NCBI GenBank assembly: GCA_017387265.1
Contig: JAFOFM010000005.1
Coordinates: 1 to 5,826, forward strand
Reading direction: 5' to 3'
Length of the DNA stretch: 5,826 bases
Source of the DNA: Peptococcaceae bacterium
Lineage (GTDB): Bacteria; Bacillota; Peptococcia; Peptococcales; Peptococcaceae
In this document: positions 1 to 4,952 of the stretch, one piece after another
Layout of the letters: each line of letters begins with the position of its first letter
Position numbering within the stretch: the first letter of the stretch is position 1
Made by a program: the position numbers and the translations under genes
Notes under the pieces: model-generated
Databases searched by the model: none
Told to the model about the DNA's origin: nothing
What the model saw: the letters and a program-made list of their open reading frames with translations, nothing else

Positions 1-1
1 G

Positions 2-25
2 GCGGTTCTGCAGCTGGACGAATAA
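2..25 (+). CDS. Possible 3' end of an upstream gene (last 7 codons and stop)
   Basis: One forward frame reads AVLQLDE and then a TAA stop at 23-25. The stop sits 23 bases before a strong forward intrinsic terminator, which is the normal arrangement for the end of a gene. Too few residues are present to identify the product. Another forward frame stays open through this stretch, so the choice rests mainly on the terminator position. Sequence to the left of the window would settle it. Confidence 0.4.
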   Translation, partial: AVLQLDE

Positions 26-48
26 TCATACGGAAGATAAAGAATCAG

Positions 49-83
49 ACTGCACATCCATTGCCGGTGTGCAGTTTTCTTTT
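49..83 (+). terminator. Intrinsic terminator of the upstream gene
   Basis: ACTGCACA (49-56) pairs perfectly with TGTGCAGT (68-75), and two further pairs (T57-G67, C58-G66) can extend the stem. The T-rich run TTTTCTTTT (75-83) follows at once. The opposite strand has only a weak, mixed T-rich stretch after the stem, so it is read as a forward terminator. It ends one base before the predicted promoter of the next gene, so the two signals are packed back to back. Confidence 0.8.
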
Positions 84-84
84 G

Positions 85-112
85 TTTGCAGATAAAATTT
101 TCATGGTATAAT
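85..112 (+). promoter_or_regulatory. Promoter of the ArsC/Spx-like and nitroreductase unit
   Basis: A perfect -10 box TATAAT lies at 107-112, preceded by TGG (104-106), giving an extended -10 of the TGnTATAAT type. The best -35 candidate is TTTGCA at 85-90 with a 16-bp spacer; it matches the TTGACA consensus at only four positions, which fits a promoter relying on the extended -10. Transcription would start near 119-120, about 20 bases before the ATG at 140. No operator-like repeat is seen. Confidence 0.75.
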
Positions 113-123
113 AATAAAAAAAC

Positions 124-130
124 AAAGGAG
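124..130 (+). promoter_or_regulatory. Ribosome-binding site deciding the ATG at 140
   Basis: AAAGGAG at 124-130 lies nine bases upstream of the ATG at 140. A longer reading from the TTG at 86 would place that start inside the promoter, upstream of any transcript made from it. The site therefore supports the short 116-residue protein. Confidence 0.85.
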
Positions 131-139
131 CGATTGCTT

Positions 140-490
140 ATGTACCTGTTTATTCATTATCCGAAATGCAGCACCTGTCAGAAGGCAAAAAAATGGCTGG
201 AGGCACAGGGCGTAGAATTTGAAGCCCGTCATATTGTGGAGGCAAATCCAACTGCCGAAGAATTAACAGAATGGATTACAGCCAGCGGTCAGCCGGTGAA
301 GAAATTTTTTAATACAAGCGGTTTAAAATATAAAGAACTGGGTTTAAAAGATAAACTGCCTGCTATGAGCGAAGAAGAGCAGATTGCACTGCTGGCTACC
401 GATGGTATGCTGGTAAAACGTCCGCTGTTAATCGGGGAGGGTGTTGTACTGGCAGGGTTTAAAGAAGATAAATGGGCGGAAATTTTGTAA
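140..490 (+). CDS. ArsC/Spx-family thioredoxin-fold protein (YusI-like)
   Basis: The product is a 116-residue cytosolic protein of the arsenate reductase (ArsC)/Spx/YffB superfamily. The N-terminal strand runs into YPKCSTCQKAKKWL with a CxxC pair at Cys10 and Cys13. Further features are the stretch around residues 49-72 (SGQPVKKFFNTSG...), then DGMLVKRPLL at 88-97 with the conserved Arg94-Pro95, and a GFKEDKW tail. From memory this matches Bacillus subtilis YusI far better than Spx, and the Spx region after its RNA-polymerase-contacting glycine is not recognisable here. Members of this subgroup are usually annotated as arsenate reductase-like; their true substrate is not established and no arsenic-resistance gene is nearby. 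The CxxC suggests thiol redox chemistry. It is the first gene of a unit with the nitroreductase 30 bases downstream. The family call is firm; the function is open. Confidence 0.92.
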   Translation: MYLFIHYPKCSTCQKAKKWLEAQGVEFEARHIVEANPTAEELTEWITASGQPVKKFFNTSGLKYKELGLKDKLPAMSEEEQIALLATDGMLVKRPLLIGEGVVLAGFKEDKWAEIL

Positions 491-508
491 TCTTTCAGTA
501 ACAATGCA

Positions 509-515
509 GAGGTGA
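509..515 (+). promoter_or_regulatory. Ribosome-binding site deciding the ATG at 521
   Basis: GAGGTGA at 509-515 is a strong match to the anti-Shine-Dalgarno complement and lies five bases before the ATG at 521. The alternative GTG start at 512 falls inside this site and would have no ribosome-binding site of its own. The ATG at 521 is therefore preferred, shortening the protein by three residues. Confidence 0.8.
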
Positions 516-520
516 GTCGT

Positions 521-1186
521 ATGGATATCATGGAGGCCATGCAGCGCAGACATTCGGTGCGTGCCTATACGGATCGCAAGATAGAAGGTGCTGTAAAAGA
601 GGAACTGGAACAGTTTATTGCCCAGTGCAATGCAGATGGGAACCTGCATATGCAGCTGATTGTGAATGAACCGAAAGCGTTTGCCAGCAAGCTGAATCAC
701 TACGGGATGTTTTCCAATGTAAAAAATTACGTGGCGATTGTGGGAAAACCGGCACCTGATTTTGACGAACGATGCGGTTATTACAGCGAAAAGGTTGTGC
801 TGAAGGCACAGCAGATGGGGTTAAATACCTGCTGGGTCGGGCTGACATACAGTAAACACAAAGCTGAAATTAAGCTGTCTGCCGGCGAAAAAGTGAGCTG
901 TGTCATAGCGATTGGCTATGGGGCAAATCAGGGGAAAGCCCATGGCAGATCGAAAAAACTGAATGATGTCTGCAAAACAGATGGTGCTATGCCGGAATGG
1001 TTTCGTGCTGGTGTAGAGGCTGCCTTGCTGGCACCAACGGCAGTTCATCAGCAGAAATTTTCCTTTACGCTGCAAGGGGATGATGTGATTGCGTCTGCAG
1101 GACTTGGTTTTTACAGCAAAGTGGATTTAGGCATAGTCAAATATCATTTTGAACTTGGCTCTGGCCGGAAATTGTGGTTTCGATAA
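521..1186 (+). CDS. Nitroreductase family protein (TM1586-type, FMN-dependent)
   Basis: The 221-residue product resembles the putative TM nitroreductase family (TM1586_NiRdase). The N-terminal helix carries RRHSVR (9-14), the typical nitroreductase motif contacting FMN phosphate. The middle has NEPKAF (49-54), CGYYSEKVVLKAQQMGLNTCW (85-105) and IGYGANQG (131-138). The C-terminal half has PEWFRAGVEAALLAPTAVHQQKF (158-180) and ends in VDLGIVKYHFELG. In this family two nitroreductase-like halves are carried on one chain. The expected activity is NAD(P)H-dependent reduction of nitro compounds, quinones or related acceptors by a cytosolic flavoprotein; the natural substrate is unknown. It lies 30 bases after the ArsC/Spx-like gene with no terminator between, so the two are probably co-transcribed. 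The family is clear, the physiological role is not. Confidence 0.92.
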   Translation: MDIMEAMQRRHSVRAYTDRKIEGAVKEELEQFIAQCNADGNLHMQLIVNEPKAFASKLNHYGMFSNVKNYVAIVGKPAPDFDERCGYYSEKVVLKAQQMGLNTCWVGLTYSKHKAEIKLSAGEKVSCVIAIGYGANQGKAHGRSKKLNDVCKTDGAMPEWFRAGVEAALLAPTAVHQQKFSFTLQGDDVIASAGLGFYSKVDLGIVKYHFELGSGRKLWFR

Positions 1187-1205
1187 AAAGAAAAACAGCA
1201 AAAAA

Positions 1206-1227
1206 ACAACAATAAAACAACAATAAA
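1206..1227. repeat. Perfect tandem duplication of an 11-bp A-rich unit
   Basis: The unit ACAACAATAAA occurs twice head to tail (1206-1216 and 1217-1227) just before the terminator stem. On the minus strand it extends the T-rich tail after the nudC terminator hairpin. It looks like a small slippage duplication; no coding or regulatory role is evident. Confidence 0.85.
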
Positions 1228-1265
1228 AGCAGACGATACAGAAATCCTGTTTCGTCTGCTTTTTT
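1225..1265. terminator. Bidirectional terminator between the nitroreductase gene and nudC
   Basis: AAAAGCAGACGA (1225-1236) pairs with TCGTCTGCTTTT (1252-1263). After one mismatch, ACAG (1238-1241) pairs with CTGT (1247-1250), leaving an AAATC loop. TTTTTT (1260-1265) follows on the plus strand. On the minus strand the hairpin is followed by TTTTATTGTTG. The genes converge here, so one hairpin can end both transcripts. Confidence 0.92.
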
Positions 1266-1278
1266 GGTGAAAAAATCT

Positions 1279-2115
1279 TTAGAAATCTTCCGGATGCTCT
1301 TTAAACCACATAATCATTTCGTTTGTGAGGCTGACCCCGTCTGGTTTTGTCGGCAGTTCTTCGCGAGGCATCCAGACCGCCATGGATAGTTCTTCTTCCT
1401 CCAGCTGGATGGTTTCGTCTTCGCCATCCAGTTCACAGAAAAAGCCGAACAGCAGAGAACCGGAGTGAGGCCATGGCTGACTTTTGTAATAGCGGATGTT
1501 TTTTACCGGAAGGCCGACTTCCTCCTGTACTTCGCGGCGTACAGTGTCCTCAATTGTTTCACCGATTTCAGAAAAACCGGCCAGCAGAGCATAATCTTTA
1601 TAATTTCTGCCGCGATATTTTGAAAGCAGAATTTTATCGCCATGAGTTAAACCGATAATAACGGCAGGACAGATTTGTGGAAACATCATAACATTACATT
1701 CCGGGCAGCGCATCATACGTTCTTTTTCATCCGGGTTCAGGGCAGTGCCGCAACGGCCGCAGAATCGATGACGGTTATACCAGTTATGCAGATGAAATCC
1801 TACCAGTCCGGCATACGTATGATGCTGCGGATGATGGGAACGAAGCGCAAAAATCGGCAGCATTTCAAATGGTTCACCTAATGGACATTCTCTCTGATTA
1901 ATCCAGTAAAATCGTTCATGATCGATGGAAAACAGATAAATCCATTGCACAGTATCCGGATTTTTTAAATCAGAAAACCGCGGGAATGTAATATGCGATT
2001 CCTCAAGATGTAAAAGCACTTTCTGACTGTCATACCATAAAATATAACTGTCGGCATCGGGCGGAACCGGTTTATAGGTATTATCAAAGTGATATGGGGC
2101 AATATCCTGAATCAT
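1279..2115 (-). CDS. nudC: NAD(H) pyrophosphatase NudC (Nudix hydrolase with zinc ribbon)
   Basis: The 278-residue cytosolic enzyme is expected to hydrolyse NADH/NAD+ to NMN(H) and AMP; family members also remove NAD caps from RNA. An N-terminal domain (about 1-115) precedes a four-cysteine zinc ribbon (Cys119, Cys122, Cys137, Cys140). A full Nudix box runs from Gly180 to Leu202, fitting GX5EX7REUXEEXGU, with metal-binding Glu195, Glu198 and Glu199. The signature that distinguishes this subfamily, SQPWPFPxS, appears at 212-220 as SQPWPHSGS: core and spacing are kept, but two inner residues are changed. Length is slightly above the roughly 260 residues of Escherichia coli NudC. The ATG at 2115 is preceded on its strand by a GGAAGGG-type ribosome-binding site (2123-2129). 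It converges on the nitroreductase gene, diverges from the DUF2974 gene and has its own promoter. The call is firm. Confidence 0.95.
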   Translation of the reverse strand: MIQDIAPYHFDNTYKPVPPDADSYILWYDSQKVLLHLEESHITFPRFSDLKNPDTVQWIYLFSIDHERFYWINQRECPLGEPFEMLPIFALRSHHPQHHTYAGLVGFHLHNWYNRHRFCGRCGTALNPDEKERMMRCPECNVMMFPQICPAVIIGLTHGDKILLSKYRGRNYKDYALLAGFSEIGETIEDTVRREVQEEVGLPVKNIRYYKSQPWPHSGSLLFGFFCELDGEDETIQLEEEELSMAVWMPREELPTKPDGVSLTNEMIMWFKEHPEDF

Positions 2116-2156
2116 GCAGAATCCCTTCCTTTCTGAAATCCGAATGGTGTATATCT

Positions 2157-2185
2157 ATTATAGTATAAGCAGAGGCACAATACAA
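2157..2185 (-). promoter_or_regulatory. Promoter of nudC
   Basis: Read on the minus strand, TTGTAT (2180-2185) and TATAAT (2157-2162) are separated by exactly 17 bp. Transcription would start near 2150, about 35 bases before the ATG. The -35 box lies inside the left arm of an inverted repeat (2181-2206), so a protein bound there could block this promoter. Confidence 0.75.
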
Positions 2186-2206
2186 ATTTCTGCGAAAAAA
2201 TTTGTA
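2181..2206. repeat. Interrupted inverted repeat, candidate operator
   Basis: TACAAATTT (2181-2189) and AAATTTGTA (2198-2206) are perfect 9-bp inverted arms around an 8-bp spacer, giving a 26-bp dyad. It overlaps the nudC -35 box and ends 13 bases upstream of the -35 box of the divergent DUF2974 gene. It has no T-run and lies between divergent genes, so it is not a terminator. The arms are AT-rich, which raises the chance of coincidence, and I do not recognise the binding site of a known regulator. Confidence 0.5.
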
Positions 2207-2219
2207 ACCAAATCTGACA

Positions 2220-2248
2220 TTGCAGTGGCTGAACACAAGTGATATAGT
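2220..2248 (+). promoter_or_regulatory. Promoter of the DUF2974 hydrolase gene
   Basis: TTGCAG (2220-2225) and TATAGT (2243-2248) are 17 bp apart, and TGA at 2240-2242 makes an extended -10. Transcription would start near 2255, about 27 bases before the ATG at 2282. The ribosome-binding site is the GGTGA at 2273-2277, with a rather short four-base gap to the start codon. Confidence 0.65.
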
Positions 2249-2281
2249 GATGATAGAGAATCTGCAAATGGCGGTGAAACG

Positions 2282-3529
2282 ATGGCAAATTTATTTGATT
2301 ATATAGAATGGCGTGGAGATCTAACCTTTGAACAGGCACCTTTTAATAATGTTGATAACCTGATTTTAAGTTGTCTGGGTTATGTGGTGCTGGATGAACT
2401 GGTAAGCGGTTTTGAATGCTGTTATACAACGACTGTGGCAGAAGCGGCCAGTCTGTTTGTGCAGCTTCCGGAATCGGTAAAAAATCTGCGTAATGAAAAA
2501 GATGAAGATGTGCTTGTGGAAATGGCCAAAACAAAACGATTCGGAAATCTGGAACTGTTATATCATGTGGACCAGACAGATCGTATCACACAGAAACAGT
2601 TTGCTGCGATTACTGTAAATCTGGGGAATGGCAGTCATTATGTTGTGTATCGCGGTACCGATCACACGGTTATCGGCTGGAAAGAGGATTTTAATATGAC
2701 ATTCTGCAGCGCAGTTCCGGCTCAGCTGGAAGCAGTCGCATATCTGCAGAAAGTGGCAGAATGCACAGAAGGTCCTTTGTATGTAGGCGGTCATTCAAAA
2801 GGCGGTAATCTGGCTATTTATGCTGCGGCGCATGTATCGCCGGAGATACAGAATCGTATTGTTACCGTGTTTAATAATGATGGCCCTGGTTTTCAGCAGG
2901 ATGTGGTAGAAGGGGCAGGGTATCAGGCAATCTGCGACCGCATCAAGACTTTTATTCCGCAGACTTCGCTGTTTGGGCTGATGCTGGAACATGCGGAACC
3001 GTATACGGTAATTGAAAGCAGCGGAATTTTTGTTATGCAGCATGACCCGTATACCTGGACGGTAAAAGGACCGGATTTTGTGTATCTGGAAGAGGTAACA
3101 GCCAGCGGCAGATTCATGGACGCAACCTTGCGAAACTGGCTGGCTGAAATCACGCCGGTACAGCGGGAACAGTTTGTAGATGCTGTATATGAGGCAATCT
3201 CGGCTGATGAGGCAGTAAAAGTGCAGGATTTAGCATGGGCATGGCTTACGAATACCGGAGGTATGCTGAAAGCATTGCGTGATGTGGATGATGAAACAGC
3301 CGCGATGATTCGTGAGGTTTTAAAGCAGCTGCTGCACAATATGGGGCGTACGGTACAGATGATGATTCGGGAAGAACAGGAAGAACGTTTCAGCCCGTTA
3401 AAAGAGAAACTGGAACACACTCTGGAATTAAAACGGGAACATACAGCAGTAAAACCGGAATGGCGCGAACTGCCGGAATTCGAAGAACAGAATAAAAATG
3501 AACAGCATCATATTATCGGGCATCGATAG
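2282..3529 (+). CDS. DUF2974 (Mbeg1-like) alpha/beta-hydrolase-fold protein
   Basis: The 415-residue product begins with the typical opening of this family (NLFDYIEWRGDLTFEQ, then PFNNVDNLILS). It has YRGTD at 123-127, as in class 3 lipases, and the nucleophile elbow GGHSKGGN at 169-176 with Ser172 in a GxSxG context. FNNDGPGF (197-204) supplies a likely catalytic Asp200, and HDPYTW (254-259) a likely His254; that triad is inferred from position and not proven. A lipase- or esterase-like hydrolase is expected, but the substrate of the family is unknown. No signal peptide or membrane helix is visible, so it is probably cytosolic. The last 70 or so residues are highly charged (REEQEERF, LELKREH, EFEEQNKNEQHH) and look helical or disordered. 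It is a single-gene unit with its own promoter and terminator. Family call firm, function unknown. Confidence 0.9.
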   Translation: MANLFDYIEWRGDLTFEQAPFNNVDNLILSCLGYVVLDELVSGFECCYTTTVAEAASLFVQLPESVKNLRNEKDEDVLVEMAKTKRFGNLELLYHVDQTDRITQKQFAAITVNLGNGSHYVVYRGTDHTVIGWKEDFNMTFCSAVPAQLEAVAYLQKVAECTEGPLYVGGHSKGGNLAIYAAAHVSPEIQNRIVTVFNNDGPGFQQDVVEGAGYQAICDRIKTFIPQTSLFGLMLEHAEPYTVIESSGIFVMQHDPYTWTVKGPDFVYLEEVTASGRFMDATLRNWLAEITPVQREQFVDAVYEAISADEAVKVQDLAWAWLTNTGGMLKALRDVDDETAAMIREVLKQLLHNMGRTVQMMIREEQEERFSPLKEKLEHTLELKREHTAVKPEWRELPEFEEQNKNEQHHIIGHR

Positions 3530-3554
3530 CCTGAACGGAAAGGCATGCTGACAA

Positions 3555-3585
3555 AAAAAGAGCTTCCAGAATGGAAGCTCTTTTT
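3555..3585. terminator. Bidirectional terminator between the DUF2974 and thioredoxin genes
   Basis: AAAAAGAGCTTCC (3555-3567) pairs perfectly with GGAAGCTCTTTTT (3573-3585) around an AGAAT loop. The stem's own A and T runs provide a U-tract on both strands. It lies in the 65-bp gap between converging genes and can end both transcripts. Confidence 0.93.
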
Positions 3586-3594
3586 AATACACAA

Positions 3595-3915
3595 TTAACC
3601 TAAGATTTCGTCGATTTTGTTTGTGTAATCTTCTTCTTCTTTTTTGCCGGAGAATTTACCTACGAATTCGCCATCGTTGAAGAACAGAACCTGTGGTACA
3701 CCTTTCAGGGAGAAACGGGTGAACAGATCTTTTTCAGCTTCGATGTCTACATGGTAGAAACCGAAATCTTTACCAGCGTATTCTTCTTCGATTTCTTCGA
3801 TGATTGGGTGAACTTCCTGACATACATGGCAGCTCTGTCTAGAGAACAGAACCAGGCATGGCTGACCGTCGTCGTAAATAATTTCTTCAAAAGAATTTGC
3901 GTTTAATTCCTGCAT
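3595..3915 (-). CDS. Thioredoxin family protein with CHVC active site
   Basis: The 106-residue protein has a thioredoxin fold of standard length with no signal peptide, so it is a cytosolic thiol-disulfide oxidoreductase. The active site reads SCHVC (Cys29, His30, Val31, Cys32), where classical thioredoxins have WCGPC: both CxxC cysteines remain, but the preceding Trp is Ser and the inner Gly-Pro is His-Val. The cis-proline is kept in KGVPQVLFF (Pro74), as is the glycine-rich turn NDGEFVGKFSG. A His-containing inner pair is reminiscent of the more oxidising CPHC of DsbA, so redox potential and partners may differ from TrxA. Codons are strongly biased: all 16 Glu are GAA, all 7 Lys AAA and 9 of 10 Phe TTC, suggesting high expression. 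AGGAG (3925-3929 on its strand) lies nine bases before the ATG. No thioredoxin reductase gene is present. Family certain, specific role open. Confidence 0.95.
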   Translation of the reverse strand: MQELNANSFEEIIYDDGQPCLVLFSRQSCHVCQEVHPIIEEIEEEYAGKDFGFYHVDIEAEKDLFTRFSLKGVPQVLFFNDGEFVGKFSGKKEEEDYTNKIDEILG

Positions 3916-3981
3916 AATTCAACACTCCTGTCATTGGTTATGATTTTTGTAGTTATGAAAATACTTTCTATCATGATTACC

Positions 3982-3990
3982 ATTATAGCA
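3982..3990 (-). promoter_or_regulatory. Extended -10 promoter of the thioredoxin gene
   Basis: On the minus strand TGCTATAAT forms a consensus extended -10 (TGC at 3988-3990, TATAAT at 3982-3987). No good -35 box is found at the usual distance; the region there is T-rich and could aid polymerase binding. Transcription would start near 3975, giving a leader of about 60 bases. Inside the leader, GTTATGA occurs twice on the plus strand (3937-3943 and 3952-3958), of unknown meaning. Confidence 0.65.
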
Positions 3991-4060
3991 TAGATATAAA
4001 AAAGAAGGCTATTCAATAAGACTATTATGATATAAATTTTCTCTATAACTATATCCTGCT

Positions 4061-4088
4061 TTTGCATTGTGCCAGAAACGGGTATAAT
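4061..4088 (+). promoter_or_regulatory. Promoter of the exonuclease III gene
   Basis: TATAAT at 4083-4088 is a perfect -10 box. TTTGCA at 4061-4066 gives a -35 with a 16-bp spacer, the same pairing and spacing as at the first gene of the window; TTGCAT with a 15-bp spacer is the alternative. The predicted start near 4095 leaves a leader of about 30 bases. Weak 5-bp inverted arms AATGT/ACATT (4090-4105) straddle the start. No LexA-type box was found. Confidence 0.7.
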
Positions 4089-4125
4089 GAATGTAATATA
4101 ACATTAAGAAGAATGAGGTGCATTT

Positions 4126-4887
4126 ATGAAGTTTATCTCCTGGAATGTAAACGGGCTGAGAGCTTGCGTGGGAAAAGGATTTCTGGATTTTTTTCAAACA
4201 GCCGATGCAGATTTTTTCTGTCTGCAGGAAACAAAAATGCAGCCGGGGCAGCTGGAATTAGATCTGCCCGGTTATCGCCAGTACTGGAACAGTGCCGAGA
4301 AAAAAGGGTATTCCGGTACTGCAATATTCAGCAAACATGAACCGGTCAGCGTTACTTACGGGCTGCCGCAGGATGAGCATAATCATGAGGGGCGTGTAAT
4401 TACGCTGGAAATGCAGAATTTTTATCTGGTAACGGTTTATACACCGAATTCGCAGGATGGACTTGCCCGTCTGGATTACCGGATGCAGTGGGAAGAAGAT
4501 TTTCGTGCCTATCTGCAGGAACTGGATAAAACAAAACCGGTTATTGTTTGCGGGGATTTAAATGTAGCACATCAGGAGATTGACCTGAAAAATCCGAAAA
4601 CTAACCGGAAAAATGCCGGGTTTACCGATGAAGAGCGCGAAAAAATGACAATATTGCTGAAATCCGGTTTTACCGATAGCTTCCGCTATTTTTATCCGGA
4701 CGAGGCGAATATCTATAGCTGGTGGTCGTACCGTTTTAAAGCCCGTGAAAAAAATGCAGGGTGGCGTATTGACTATTTTATTGTATCAAACCGTCTGCAG
4801 CCGCAGCTGGAAGGTGCGAAGATTCATACGGACATTTTTGGAAGTGACCACTGCCCGGTGGAACTGACTTGTAAATTTTCTGTATAA
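4126..4887 (+). CDS. exoA: Exodeoxyribonuclease III / AP endonuclease (ExoA)
   Basis: The 253-residue cytosolic DNA-repair enzyme cuts the backbone 5' to abasic sites in base excision repair and has 3'-5' exonuclease and 3'-phosphatase activity in family members. All expected motifs are present in order: SWNVNG with Asn7, LQETK with metal-binding Glu35, EGR (88-90), YTPN with Tyr105, CGDLNVAH with Asp144 and Asn146, YSWWSYR (197-203), WRIDYF (213-218) and GSDHCPV with Asp241 and His242. Length agrees with Bacillus subtilis ExoA (about 252 residues). The ATG follows a GAGGTG ribosome-binding site (4115-4120) by five bases. It diverges from the thioredoxin gene and forms a single-gene unit ending at a bidirectional terminator. 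The call is firm; xthA is the name used in Escherichia coli for the homologous enzyme. Confidence 0.97.
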   Translation: MKFISWNVNGLRACVGKGFLDFFQTADADFFCLQETKMQPGQLELDLPGYRQYWNSAEKKGYSGTAIFSKHEPVSVTYGLPQDEHNHEGRVITLEMQNFYLVTVYTPNSQDGLARLDYRMQWEEDFRAYLQELDKTKPVIVCGDLNVAHQEIDLKNPKTNRKNAGFTDEEREKMTILLKSGFTDSFRYFYPDEANIYSWWSYRFKAREKNAGWRIDYFIVSNRLQPQLEGAKIHTDIFGSDHCPVELTCKFSV

Positions 4888-4906
4888 TCAGGATGCCGGT
4901 AAATAT

Positions 4907-4947
4907 AAAAGTGCAGCAAGGCTGTTATCAGCCAGGCTGCACTTTTT
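4907..4947. terminator. Bidirectional terminator between exoA and the DUF5808-type gene
   Basis: AAAAGTGCAGC (4907-4917) pairs with GCTGCACTTTT (4936-4946). Beyond a small internal loop, GGCTG (4920-4924) pairs with CAGCC (4929-4933) around TTAT. T's run to 4947 on the plus strand, and the A-run at 4907-4910 gives a U-tract on the minus strand. It lies in a 65-bp gap between converging genes. Confidence 0.9.
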
Positions 4948-4952
4948 GTATA

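Noticed and set aside
86..139. N-terminal extension of the ArsC/Spx-like protein from the TTG at 86
   Set aside because: The codons overlap the predicted promoter (85-112), and the family's conserved N-terminus starts at the ATG at 140, which has its own ribosome-binding site.
2923..3420. 165-codon open frame on the minus strand, inside the DUF2974 gene
   Set aside because: Its Ser/Cys-rich translation is the antisense shadow of a gene with clear family motifs, and it has no recognisable domain.
3937..3958. Two direct copies of GTTATGA in the thioredoxin leader as a regulator site or riboswitch part
   Set aside because: Seven-base AT-rich repeats are expected by chance, and the roughly 60-base leader is too short and shows no aptamer-like structure.
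3916..4125. Possible LexA/SOS box controlling exoA, or a small gene in the divergent gap
   Set aside because: No GAAC-N4-GTTC type dyad is present, and no open frame with a ribosome-binding site is seen; the gap is explained by two promoters and leaders.
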